A DNA stretch of 64,000 bases from Lepidostoma basale (taxonomy: Eukaryota; Arthropoda; Insecta; Trichoptera; Lepidostomatidae), in the NCBI GenBank assembly GCA_022606425.2, contig JAHDVF020001349.1, positions 372,001 to 436,000 of the forward strand. The letters are read 5' to 3'. A program made the position numbers and the translations under genes. This document shows positions 1 to 8,559 of this stretch, piece after piece (positions within the stretch are counted from its first letter, which is position 1; each line of letters begins with the position of its first letter). The notes under the pieces are model-generated. The model had not been told where the DNA came from, searched no databases, and was given only the letters and a program-made list of their open reading frames with translations.

Positions 1-119
1 CAGAGCGATACTAAATGGAGATCGAATGTATAAAAGTGGAAAGGGTATAATTAAGAATGAGGAGAGGGGAGTGTAACGGGAACACATCGAGTGGAAGGGG
101 TATAATTAGGATTAAGGAG

Positions 120-225
120 AAATGAATTTAAATTTAATTGCTTATTGTATACATTGATAAAGGTTACTTGTAACCGAAACATGTCTGAGTTGATAAAAAT
201 AAAAAGTGTTGTAATTCTTCGGTGG
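120..225 (+). repeat. P8: hammerhead-like PLE-type end
   Basis: At 154-185 the order is TTGATAAA, a perfect 6-bp hairpin (GGTTAC, TT, GTAACC), GAAA, then CATGTC. It is the first example of the motif shared by the P families. The core is degenerate (TTGATAA for CTGANGA), and pairing of the outer flanks is only about 2 bp. No partner arm is seen. The assignment to Penelope-type terminal repeats is inference. Confidence 0.4.
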
Positions 226-294
226 CCCTACACCCCATAACTAGCCTTAGCCTCTATTATTCCTCGCCTTCAACTCCTCCACTCCTCTGCTTAG

Positions 295-308
295 CCCCCC
301 CCCCCCCC
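295..308. repeat. Poly-C run
   Basis: Fourteen consecutive C residues in otherwise AT-rich DNA. It is a simple repeat and could also be an assembly-sensitive homopolymer. Confidence 0.8.
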
Positions 309-362
309 TCCCAATTTGACACTCGTAACAAGTTCGCTGATCTCTCTCAAATTCATCCTCAA

Positions 363-760
363 ATGCACATTTGATAATGCATTAGACTGGCGAAATATGT
401 CATTCTTGTAAAATATAATAAAACGTTGGACGATCGAAGTGTGCGCGGGAGATGCCTATTGGTGGCGATGAGATTCGCAACCCATCACACCGCGTCTCTT
501 GTGGGGGCGAAAAGGAAAGGATTGAGTGCCGCATCGGTTTTAGTATGGCAGTCAGACGGCGTGATAGTTAGTTAGTAAGTTATAATAAAACAGACGTTTT
601 CATTCTTATTAATTATTTAATATCTAATTTTACATCATTGTTCAAGACACAATACATATGTTTTATCGATTTTTTTTTGTAATTTATTGGAATGACAAGT
701 TTCGCCAGTCTAAGGCATTATCAAATGTGAACTTTGATAATGGTTTAACATAACGAAGCA
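363..760. mobile_element. P1 inverted pair interrupted by element B
   Basis: The left half (363-424, + orientation) carries TTGATAATGC, a short stem, GCGAAA and TATGTC. The sequence resumes at 581 with the usual P1 body, including the TTCAAGACACAAT stretch. An inverted second arm ends near 745 (TTTCGCC, then GCATTATCAAATG). An element B tail splits the first arm and duplicated TATAATAAAAC (414-424 and 581-591). Confidence 0.6.
425..580 (+). mobile_element. Element B 3' fragment with 11-bp TSD
   Basis: This insertion runs from GTTGGACGATCGAAGTG to the GGCGTGAT-AGTTAGTTAG tail. It is flanked by the direct repeat TATAATAAAAC (414-424 and 581-591), so it is a target-primed retrotransposition event that truncated the copy at its 5' end. 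The 3' half is the same as the end of LINE-A (CAGTCnnnCGGCGTGATGGTTAG), which indicates mobilisation by that family. Confidence 0.75.
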
Positions 761-773
761 TGTCGACATGTTG

Positions 774-1022
774 ACGACCTTCGTGGCAGAGTGGTTAGAG
801 CTCTGATTTGCATGCCAAAGGTCCTGGGTTCGATTCCCGGCGATGGCAGTGTGATTGTTACACTGTCTTTGGTCTGGTGTAGAATTCACGTGACACTAAA
901 ATGGCGATAGATTGGCTACCTATCACATGTCACGAGAATCAATATAATAGCTAAAAAATAAAAAATGGTATACAGTAATTGGGTCCAAACGACCTGTTGT
1001 GTACACAAAAAAAAAAAAAAAA
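774..1022 (+). mobile_element. SINE-1, long form
   Basis: A tRNA-derived SINE. The box A-like TGGCAGAGTGG (784-794) and box B GGTTCGATTCC (827-837) are the RNA polymerase III internal promoter. They are followed by a tRNA-unrelated body (CAGTGTGATTGTTACACTG, then TCACGTGACA, AAATGGCGATAGATTGG), then the alternative 3' module (TATACAGTAATTGGGT) and an A-run at 1006-1022. Not a functional tRNA: no acceptor stem or full cloverleaf is seen. Confidence 0.75.
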
Positions 1023-1079
1023 GAATGTCATTACCATAATCGCTAATAAAACTATACGAAAACAGAGTTATACATTATT

Positions 1080-1290
1080 TAAAGTCAAGGCATTAACACT
1101 GTGCAATTCCATTGTAATTTACTTTGGAATTGAAAAATAATCTTACTGATAAAAAAATATTATAAGTTTTACTTTTGAATAACTTTTTGGAAACATTGTA
1201 TTTCTTTCAACACTTTTTTGCACTTTTTACAAACATGTTTCGGGACACAACTTCCCTTCTTCAGTGTATTTATTTTATACGGTTAAAAAC
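1080..1290 (-). mobile_element. P2 scrap and P3 half-element
   Basis: 1085-1140 matches the outer part of P2 (AAGGCATTAACACTGTG). 1228-1268 on the minus strand is a P3 motif: TACA, CTGAAGA, A, a hairpin with GGGA and TCCC, GAAA, CATG, TT, TGTA. The outer TACA and TGTA pair. The full P3 inverted pair is at 42971-43500. Confidence 0.5.
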
Positions 1291-1334
1291 TACTATTAAA
1301 AAATAATGACTGTTAAAAATTAATTATAAGTTCT

Positions 1335-1515
1335 TAAAGCAATCAGTCCAGGTATTTTTTTTAAATTCAAATGTATTGTTCCTTTGTATTGTATCGATTT
1401 TTAAATGCATTTTAAGATGTCTTTCTTTGTTTAGTTTTTTGTTAAATATTTACACCTGTAGATGGAGGTCTCCTCCGAAACATGTCGTGATATTTAATAT
1501 TTAAGTGGAATCTAA
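1335..1515 (+). mobile_element. P9 element, single copy
   Basis: The motif lies at 1453-1489: CAC, CTGTAGA, T, stem GGAGG with loop TCT and CCTCC, GAAA, CATGTC, GTG. The CAC and GTG flanks pair. The body from about 1335 (TTTAAATTCAAATG) aligns by eye with a second copy at 41575-41725, so this is a dispersed family. Confidence 0.5.
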
Positions 1516-1598
1516 ATAATTTTTCAATTCATAAGTGTTTTTACTTTATTATTCAAGAAATAATAAACATTGCACTCCCTTGTTAGTCTATAGATACA

Positions 1599-1792
1599 TG
1601 AATTGTGGTACAACGATCGACGCAGCAGAAATCAGGCAGGCTTTTACAGGATATTTTATTAGTGGCCATTGGAGTGTGCGATATGAAACACAAAATAAAA
1701 TAACCCCCCTTCGAAGTCCTAACCATCAAAGGTTAGCATATTCGTTTTTCGGGATATTCCTGTCTCCTATAACCGCCTTTGGAAATGCGTAA
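1599..1792 (+). other. Unassigned short reading frame
   Basis: An open stretch after ATGAATTGTGG encodes residues including AEIRQAFTGYF. This distantly recalls the C-terminus of PIF/Harbinger transposases (IR-x-F-x-x-YF), but no DDE region is visible upstream. It could equally be unique intergenic DNA. Confidence 0.15.
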
Positions 1793-1955
1793 GGTTAGGT
1801 AGCAGTTGTGGTTGAGGTGATTGTTTCCAGGTGATATTGCGAACGCTCAAAGGAAAAGTTTGTAATGAAAAAAAAATGAATTTCTGTTTCGCTTTTCGTC
1901 GCTTTTAGTACACTTCTCGTCTATCGCCAGCCTCGTCCAATTTCAAATGTTAGTA

Positions 1956-2445
1956 TAGGGTGTTTTTTTTAAGTAATACAATACATATTCAAAATGAAAA
2001 AAAAAAACGTTAAAATAATGTAAATGTCTATGATATGGGCTTTATTTAATAGATAATTTTATGCCATTATCGATTAAATATGATTTCGGGCATATGAGCG
2101 CCACGGCTAGCTCGAATGAAGCACATTCGTGAAGTCCAATTTTCGACAATTGTCTTTGTGGATGCGTATTATCCACTAGAGTGTACGTGGTGCGAAAACG
2201 ATCCATGGTCTTCCGAATAACTTGCTCGGGTGGACGATTATGTCGACCGTAAAATATAGTTTGGCAAACCCAACCATGATTTTCAAATTAAATTTGCACA
2301 ATTTGCAAGCGCTGTTCTGACGTCAGTCTATTCATGGTAAAATGGCAAAACGTACTGACTACAAATTAACTGTCAACTGTCAAATTGTAAGTCTGTAGAA
2401 ATAATGTTGCCAGTTTAAAATCCAAACCTCTAAAAAAACACCATA
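1956..2445 (-). mobile_element. IS630/mariner-like element, internally deleted
   Basis: The termini are inverted repeats: GGGTGTTTTTTT at the left (958-969 of the 1900s block) and AAAAAAACACC at 2432-2442. They are flanked by TA. A truncated transposase N-terminus lies inside on the minus strand. The end sequence from 2338 to 2445 recurs at 33598-33745, supporting a dispersed family. Confidence 0.55.
2088..2335 (-). pseudogene. Transposase N-terminal (HTH) relic
   Basis: From ATG at 2335 the minus strand reads MNRLTSEQRLQIVQI, a stop, then FYGRHNRPPEQVIRKTMDRF and TYTLVDNTHPQRQ. The pattern (EQR-x-Q-IV, F-GRHNRP, Q-IRK, F-x-TG-like, VDNTHPQRQ) is the helix-turn-helix region commonly seen in insect IS630/Tc1-mariner relatives. 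There is an in-frame stop, and no DDE domain is present within the element. Confidence 0.5.
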
Positions 2446-2599
2446 TACATTACAAGTTTTTTTTCTATTACACGTAAAATGTGTTGCTTGAAGAGTTAGA
2501 TATGTTATTTCCTTTCATAATCGCCTTCTCTTTTATTAAATATTATATGATAATCTAAGTAATATTATGGATCTTAACACTTTTTTAAAAAACATTTTG

Positions 2600-2770
2600 T
2601 ATAAATTAAACCACTTTATTTTGAGTAAGGACCGCTAACCGGTTTCACTCACTAACGAGCTTGATCTCAGGGCTCTACACAAACTGGTGTTATTGTATAG
2701 CCCTGATGAAGCTCGTTACAGAGTGAACCCGGTTGGCGCTCCTTACTCAAAATAAAGTGGTTTTATACAA
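2600..2770. mobile_element. P10 inverted pair
   Basis: The arms ACTTTATTTTGAGTAAGG (2612-2630) and its complement (2742-2760) enclose two opposed motifs. The right arm has a canonical CTGATGA at 2703-2709, then A, a CTC-GAG type hairpin, GAACCC for GAAAC, and CGGTT. The left arm retains GAAACCGGTTAGC in antisense. Another half copy is at 56280-56350. Confidence 0.55.
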
Positions 2771-2864
2771 CGTGTTTATTCCATTTTTAAATATGTCAAA
2801 CCACCAAGTAATGGCTTCTTACCAAAGATTATGAAATATATATAAAAAATGGAATTTATTTAAT

Positions 2865-2958
2865 ATTGATGAAAAAGTCTTTTATCTAGAAGTTTTATTA
2901 TAATTAATGGAAATGATACTTTTCGCCTAGCTTAGGCATTACCAACTAAATAACCATC
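2865..2958 (-). mobile_element. P1 fragment
   Basis: Minus-strand P1 arm: AGAAGTTTTATTATAATTAATGG, then TTTCGCC and TAGGCATTA, the complement of the TGATAATGCC and GGCGAAA elements. It abuts an A2 fragment at about 2945. Confidence 0.5.
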
Positions 2959-3190
2959 ACGCCGTTACTCCGGAGGGGTAGGAAGAGAAGAGTGACCGAC
3001 ATACTGCTCTGTCCTGAGATACCTCTTGAGATTCATCTACATACATACATCGTAAAATGCACGCTCATCGATTTTCCCGACTTCGAATGTGGCCGCCTTT
3101 GATTAGTTTGGTCAAGCCATGCTTTCCTTTGTCTTCCACGGCTATACTTTCCACACTGCTTGTATGCAGCATTATAACCATTATTTTTTT
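2945..3190 (-). pseudogene. LINE-A2 3' fragment
   Basis: The complement carries the C-terminal coding pattern of LINE-A (MVIK, GKHGLTK, RRSENR, CMYV) and ends in the ACGGCGTGATGG tail signature at 2949. It is strongly diverged. Its inner part (3092-3190) is duplicated in inverted orientation at 4310-4413. Confidence 0.5.
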
Positions 3191-4413
3191 ATTCATTATC
3201 ATATTTGATAATATTTATTGTTTCTTGAACAGTGATGTAGAACTCCGTATTAATTAATTAATACGAATGAAATCGTCTGTTTTCCAGAAGTTTGATTATA
3301 TTTTATTTTATGTAATTGACTTGTTTCGCCTGTCAAACATTTGATAATGCCTTAAATAGGCGAAAAATATCGTTTACATAAAATGTAATAAAACTGACGT
3401 TTTCATTCGTAATAATTATATTTGATAATGCCTAAGCGAGACGAAACGTATCATTGCCATAAAATTAATAAAACTTGTAGAAAACTGTCATTTTCATTTG
3501 TTTTAATTATTTAACTTAAGATTATAATATCCAATTTCTTAAAAGTTTTCATAATGACTCTTCGATTATTTAAGGTGCATTTTTGCTGCTATTAATGGCG
3601 CAGTTATTATGTATCGCGTGTTGCCTAGTGTTTGAGTCTGGAAATAGTTATTTTTAATTAAAATAAGTTCACACGTAAGTATCAATGATGAATAATCTAA
3701 ATGAAACTTTTTGCACTGGCTAAAAGAATTGTAGGCACTCCAATCCGAGTTGAAATAAAAATATAAGAGCACCGTGAAATAGTAGCGAAGAGCGATCCTG
3801 CCGCTCCAGGTCGGCCGGATATAGGGCAATATCCGGTTCGTTTATCCGGATGGAGAATCATTACAACCGGATATTGAAGAGTTTCCGGAATATTCATAAC
3901 GGATCCCGCCTAGGACGCCGCTCAAACACTAGACAACACGCGATACATAATAACTGCGCCATTAATAGCAGCAAAAATGCACCTTAAATAATCGAAGAGT
4001 CATTATTAAAATTTTAATTTTGATCTTAAGTTAAATAATTAAAATGTTATCGTCTGGCTTAGGCATTATCAAATATAATTATTACGAATGAAAACGTCAG
4101 TTTTCTAGAAGTTTTATTACATTTTATGTAAACGATATGTTTCGCCTGTCTAAGGCATTATTAAATGTTGGAGAGGCGAAACATGTCATTTACATAAAAT
4201 AATATATAATAAAACTTCTGGGAAATAGACATTTTCATTCGTATTAATTATTTAATACGGAGTTCTATATCATTGTTCAAGAAACAATAAATATTATCAA
4301 ATGTGATAATGGATAAGAAAATAATGGTTATAATGCTGCATACAAGCAGTGTAGAAAGTAAAGTCGTGGAAGACAAAGGAAAGCATGGCTTGACCAAATT
4401 AATTAAAGGCGGC
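3092..4413. repeat. 1.3 kb composite palindrome
   Basis: The sequences at 3092-3636 and 3921-4413 are reverse complements with moderate divergence. They are separated by a 284-bp unpaired spacer (3637-3920). Each arm contains the same ordered modules: an A2 LINE piece, P1 hairpin units and a unique block (AAGGTGCATTTTTGCTGC, then CGCGTGTTG). Because several unrelated modules are inverted together, this is an inverted segmental duplication, not a simple MITE. The spacer has a GC-richer part with repeated CCGGATA-type words (3809-3890). Confidence 0.7.
3340..3512 (+). mobile_element. P1 tandem dimer
   Basis: Two head-to-tail P1 motifs start at 3340 and 3421, an 81-bp spacing. Each begins TTTGATAATGCC, followed by a GCGAAA- or ACGAAA-type box and ATC, then a CATAAAAT-AATAAAAC body. 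An inverted third motif lies just upstream (3322-3336). Head-to-tail monomers are what an element released by self-cleavage would leave. Confidence 0.45.
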
Positions 4414-4416
4414 ATC

Positions 4417-4475
4417 ATTACATTTTATGTAAAATATATGTTTTGCCTGTCTAAGGCATTATCAAAAGTTGTTTT
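4417..4475 (-). mobile_element. P1 fragment
   Basis: ATTTTATGTAAAATATATG, TTTTGCCTGTC and AAGGCATTATCAAA form a single minus-oriented P1 arm immediately beyond the large palindrome. Confidence 0.45.
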
Positions 4476-5105
4476 TTATCAGCGAACGGTATTGCCAGAC
4501 TGGCTGGATGGCATCTATAGACTTGTCTCGAAAGTAATAATTAAATAACGACCAAAATAATTACGAAACCGCCACGCTGTTTCCCGGATAGTAGGCTCAA
4601 AGAGGTTTTACGTGAACGTTGATTATTCCGATTTCTTTCACGGCCGATCATTAAAATTTGATTTCTTTAATCATACCGTGTTTTCCTCAGCCTCCCTAAT
4701 ACTCTATTCCAATCGTAAACGTTTACTCTATTAATCATTATTTATTAATCACTGCATTCCATAGGTCATAACCAGCACAGTTATGCTTTTGTAATTGTGT
4801 TCATATGCATTATCCTGCTCTATACTCCTTCCTTATGTTAGAATTGAATAATCTAGTGAACATTGTTTTACCAAAAAAAAAAAACTAAATGGGATCTCAT
4901 ATCTACGGCATTTATTATGTCCTCGTTCTTCTTTTGCCAAATGTATGCTTCGCTTTCGTATATAAGGGTTTAGAAACAAAGAAGTACTGAAACAAAATAC
5001 GAAATAAAGAGAAAATATGATAACCGTAGAGCGCAGAAACTATCATAAAATTATTAAGTGCCACAGTTGAGGGAGAATATTAAGACCTTGACTGAAATGA
5101 AAGAA
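4476..5105. other. No recognised feature
   Basis: AT-rich sequence with no reading frame, RNA gene or repeat that I can name. Confidence 0.5.
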
Positions 5106-5109
5106 AAAA

Positions 5110-5275
5110 ATAATGATCTATACGTATGAAAATGTCTGTTTTTTGGAAGTTTTATTATATTTTATGGGAATGACATGTTTTGCCGTGCTGAGACATTATC
5201 TAACGCTTTAGCAAGGCGAAACATACCATTTCCATAAAATATACTAAAACTTATTTTTACTTCATTGTTCAAGAA
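5110..5275. mobile_element. P1 inverted pair
   Basis: The left arm (TACGTATGAAAATG, AGTTTTATTATATTTTATGG, TGTTTTGCC) and the right arm (AAGGCGAAACATACC, CATAAAATATACTAAAAC, TTGTTCAAGAAA) face each other around 5200-5212. Confidence 0.55.
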
Positions 5276-5419
5276 AAAAAATGGATGTGAACCATCCTTT
5301 TTAATGTTTGTAGTACAATAACCTTGTTTAGAGCTTCTGCATCCAATATAAAAATAGGAATGATGTTTCCGATCTATTTCTGACGAGAAACAAGTAGAAG
5401 AAGAAGGAGTATTGTATTT

Positions 5420-5668
5420 ATTTTAATTTTAGATAAATTTAAGGCATTAACACTGTGGAATTCCATAATGAGGAATTTTTTATGAATTTTTCCACTTTTG
5501 AGATTATTTTTCTAGACATGTTTCAAAGGCTTACACCTAAATTATCGGGAGAACGATACACAGTTTATATCGTTCTCCCGATGATGAAGGTGTAAGCCTT
5601 CGAAACATGTCGAGAAAAATAAACTCGAAAGTGAAAAAACAGTGTTTTAACTCATAAAAAATACATAT
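5420..5668. mobile_element. P2 inverted pair with hammerhead-like motif
   Basis: The arms meet at 5562-5570 (ACAGTTTATATCG). The right-hand motif is at 5573-5616: TTCTC, CCGATGA, T, GAAGG, TGTAAG, CCTTC, GAAA, CATG, TC, GAGAA. TTCTC pairs with GAGAA (stem I) and GAAGG with CCTTC (stem II), and ACATGT is self-complementary (stem III). Only U4 of the canonical CTGANGA core is changed. The outer body is AAACTCGAAAGTG. Confidence 0.6.
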
Positions 5669-5671
5669 TAA

Positions 5672-5955
5672 TTTTAGATAAATTTAAAGCGTTAACACTG
5701 CGAAATTCCAAAATGACTAATTATTACAATTACGAATGAAAACACTTTTTTCGCATTTGGGTTTATTTTTAACGACATGTTTCGAAAGCTTACACCTTTA
5801 TCATGAAAATTATATAACAACTACAGGTATACGATACAAAAACAGTTTTTATATCGTTTTCCCGATTATGATTTTCTTCGAAACATGTCGAGAAAAATAT
5901 ACTTAAAAGTGATAAAAAAACAGTGTTTTAATTCATAAATAATTCGTAAGTATTG
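5672..5955. mobile_element. Second P2 inverted pair, degenerate
   Basis: Begins AATTTTAGATAAATTTAAAG like the preceding copy. It contains ACATGTTTCGAAAGC at 5776 and its opposite, CTTCGAAACATGTCGAG, at 5876-5892. The stem II hairpin of the right arm is deleted. It stands beside the better preserved copy, so two P2 insertions are adjacent. Confidence 0.5.
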
Positions 5956-6017
5956 TTTTCATATGGTTCAGATTCGTATAGTATTATAATTGTATACGAG
6001 TAATGTATTAAAACTAA

Positions 6018-6850
6018 CTAACTAACTAACCATCACGCCGTCTCCCCGAAAGGGTAGGCAGAAATAATGGATTGTCACACTTTAACCGATGCGGCACTCC
6101 ATCCTTCTCTTTGCGCCCCGCGGGAGACGCGGTGTGATGGGTAGCGAACCTCATCGCCACCAATAGGCATCTCCCGCGCACACTTCGATCTTCCAACATC
6201 CACAAAATAAATCTAAAACAAATAATATAAAATACAATGATATAAAATAAAATAACAAAATAAAAATAATTTAATACAAAATGTTATTTTTAGATGATGC
6301 ACATTTGTCTATTTAATTTATGTTCCACGAATCCACCGTTTTTTAAATTTAGCACATAATGTAATAACACATAATGTTTTTCCGATGTTGCACATGTTGA
6401 CATGGACGATCATCACCGTTTTTTAAATTAGCTGTTATATGATTGAATTAATGTTCCACGTATCCACTTTTTTATTTGGCAGTAATTAGGCACTTAAAAC
6501 CAACCAACACCAGCAAGAACTTTAAAAGAAAATTGAAGAATTTATTCAAATTGTCATTGGAACAAATGAAAAATTTATTTTTACACCTGTCAAAATTCTT
6601 TATATAAACGAAAAAACTTGTATAATTTTGACATCAAAACAGTACAAACGTATTACGTCTCACAATTAACTATTATAAAGTGCGGCAACAATCAAATTGA
6701 CCAAAACAATTCACTTATCCACGTAATTTCTCCAAATTCACGGGAGCACCACATGAACCAAACCAAATTTTCAAAATCAGAATTAGTAATGTATTATATA
6801 TCGTAAATATTCAAGTTTGCAAACTGTTTTGCATAAACTTGCAAACAAAA
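6018..6850 (-). mobile_element. Element B, long copy
   Basis: Oriented right to left. The 3' (CTAA)n tail and CCATCACGCCGTCTCCCC end at 6020-6055 are shared with LINE-A. The B-specific block (GGAGATGCCTATTGGTGGCG in complement) lies at 6120-6200. Beyond it is an AT-rich body (TGTTCCACG, TCCACCGTTTTTTAAA) repeated at 15893, 28708 and 56405. A coding-like fragment on the opposite strand occupies 6520-6806. It has no RT of its own, so it is probably LINE-A dependent. Confidence 0.6.
6520..6806 (+). pseudogene. Coding-like fragment antisense inside element B
   Basis: One frame gives KIEEFIQIVIGTNEKF, then FTPVKILYINEKTCIILTS, before stops. The element B copy at 56520-56784 (other orientation) gives LIEEFFQIVIGTNEKF and VKIIFINEKTCIILTSEE, so amino-acid level similarity persists between copies. 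I do not recognise the family. It may be part of a captured host or phage-like gene, or an ORF1-type domain from another element. Confidence 0.4.
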
Positions 6851-6860
6851 ATTTCATAAT

Positions 6861-7200
6861 TTAATTCAAATGCCCCGCACACCCGAATTTTCGTCGGGCT
6901 TTTCCGCTACGTCCCGTCTCGTGCCAAATGCACCGCTCGGGTGCATTCGTAGCCTTCCGGCGCCGTTCGGCAGCTGCGGTAGCGCCTCTCGCGGGCGTCG
7001 GGCGAAGCTGCCTGACAGGCAACATGGCGGATGGGACCCGCCCCGCGCCCTCAGCTGATCCTGAATCCATAGGTTCGGGTGGGCGGCGCCGGCATATGTT
7101 TTCGGTTGGAGCATCGGGACAACCCGCATTCGTTGAACGTACTTCGTGCGGTGCGGTCGTTCTTCATGCGCAGCTGTCGCTACATCGTGTATCTTGTTAA
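6861..7200. promoter_or_regulatory. CpG-rich block, possible promoter or first exon
   Basis: About 340 bp of GC- and CpG-rich sequence stands out sharply in AT-rich DNA. It includes AACATGGCGGAT at 7020-7031, a good start context that also resembles a YY1/Pho site. A + strand frame runs from this ATG (7024) to a stop at 7200 (MADGTRPAPS at its start). Overlapping frames on both strands are open because of composition, so coding is unproven. The exon candidate at 7655-7759 is 455 bp downstream on the + strand. Confidence 0.4.
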
Positions 7201-7610
7201 TTTAACAAATACTTAAAATCTTTACAGTTTGTTTTCAAACAGAGTTTGGTCAGTAATTTTAAGAAGTGTGTTTTTGAGTATTTTTATCACGCGTTTTAAG
7301 TTTTTTTATTCTTAAATCGCATATTTTAAATAAAGCTACTTTTAAAATTCAATTTAAAATAAAATTAACTTAAAATTAAAAACAGTTTTTTTAATTAATT
7401 ACAGATATTTGTGAAAAATATTCAATTTTTTTTTATTTTTTCGAAATCACTATTCAAATCTTTTTCATGTTCATTAAAAGCTGACCATTATAAAAATTAA
7501 CTTTTAACTTAGTTAGATTCAAAAGCAACATAGGCATATGCCAAAAAAAAATTATGCTTGAAAAAGCCAATTTTTAATTTGATTTATTGATTTTTTATAG
7601 CAACAAGTTA

Positions 7611-7650
7611 TCACTAATAATAGATAAATATCACTAATAATAGATAAATA
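7611..7650. repeat. Perfect 20-bp tandem duplication
   Basis: TCACTAATAATAGATAAATA occurs at 7611-7630 and again at 7631-7650, directly before the candidate splice acceptor at 7653-7654. Confidence 0.8.
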
Positions 7651-7654
7651 TCAG

Positions 7655-7759
7655 CCCGTAATATCGATTGAAACATTCAAACTGATATCCCTAGAATATC
7701 CTGAGAGGGTGGTTCTCGCATCTACCAGAATTCACCCAGGACTAATAAGGCCCTTTAAG
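7655..7759 (+). CDS. Candidate internal host exon
   Basis: Flanked by an AG acceptor (ATATCAG, 7648-7654) and an AAG|GTAACA donor at 7760. The 105-bp block is open for exactly 35 codons in phase 0: it starts PVISIETFKL, contains LEYPERVVLASTRIHPG and ends LIRPFK. Its balanced residue use and higher GC differ from the flanking AT-rich intron-like DNA, and it matches no repeat in the window. The acceptor lacks a strong pyrimidine tract. The protein is not recognised. Confidence 0.45.
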
Positions 7760-8150
7760 GTAACATTATTTTTAAATGTATTTCATATATACCATTCTTC
7801 CATACCTATGCCTCGTGTATTTTTGTACAATATTTTCGAACTGCTGTAAACTTAAATGTAACATTTTAATGTAAATTTTTACATTTTCCCAATAACTTAA
7901 ATGTCCCCCTCTTAATGAAAACTCAAATAACTATTATATTATAATATTGTATAAAAAAAGTATAATACCGATAATTCTCCTAATCTCCGAAGTAAAAGAG
8001 AAAGCCTTACTATCAGTACTTTGTTTTAAAAATATATCTATAATTATAAATTGTAACATGTCTTCTATGTAATATTTACCATTACTCTGTGTTGTGAATT
8101 CTTAATTGAACAATATTTTTGTCTTTTATTTGTCTTTTTCTTTTTTACAA
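7760..8150. other. AT-rich, intron-like
   Basis: No repeat copies or reading frames recognised. Consistent with an intron if the preceding block is an exon. Confidence 0.4.
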
Positions 8151-8225
8151 CACTAACTTTAAAAAGTATTTAAATTACATATCAGACATGTTTCGGAAAA
8201 ACGGTTCTTCTTCAGTGATACAAAT
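8150..8225 (-). mobile_element. P6 half-element with canonical hammerhead-like core
   Basis: On the minus strand the motif 8220-8180 reads TATCA, CTGAAGA, A, a weak hairpin (GAA and TTC), GAAA, CATG, TC, TGATA. CTGAAGA fits the CTGANGA consensus exactly, GAAA and TC are intact, and TATCA pairs perfectly with TGATA. The same family is an inverted pair at 30530-30785. Confidence 0.55.
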
Positions 8226-8329
8226 TATAAAGATACATATTTAAAATTGTTTATAATATTTTAAACATCTACAACACAAAGTATGGCGAACATAGAAAAA
8301 TATTTTTAATACTTATACTACACTTTATT

Positions 8330-8505
8330 TAAAGTAGAAATAAAATTAAAAGGGGCGTGTTCCGGGACACAGATAAACAAAATAAATATTGAAAAAAATA
8401 ATCATGAATTTTCATGAAATTCATGAATTTTCATGAAATTCGTGAATTTTTTTTATAACTACGCTAATGAAGGGCATCTGTGTCCTGAATCGTGTTTGTT
8501 TTACT
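8330..8505. mobile_element. P11 inverted pair
   Basis: GGGGCGTGTTCCGGGACACAG (8351-8371) is opposed by CTGTGTCCTGAATCGTG (8478-8494). The right arm follows CTAATGAAGGGC, a degenerate version of the P motif. Between the arms is a tandem or inverted run of TCATGAATTT units (8402-8450). Confidence 0.4.
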
Positions 8506-8559
8506 TTTTAATTAAATATTAATTTTAAATAAAGAGGTGTGTTAAACTAAAAAAAAGTA

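Noticed and set aside
776..850. tRNA gene
   Set aside because: A and B boxes are present, but no acceptor stem, anticodon arm or cloverleaf fits, and the same unit recurs at many places with a SINE body.
3566..3897. Two overlapping minus-strand ORFs in the centre of the large palindrome
   Set aside because: Composition and motif content are not protein-like, and half of the frame lies in the inverted arm, which is open on both strands.
5420..5955. Palindromic repeats as a CRISPR array
   Set aside because: Spacing is irregular, repeats are inverted pairs of transposon arms, there are no cas genes and the DNA is eukaryotic.
6866..7129. Several overlapping ORFs on both strands in the GC-rich block
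   Set aside because: All three frames and both strands are open because stops are rare at this composition; only the block itself, not a protein, is supported.
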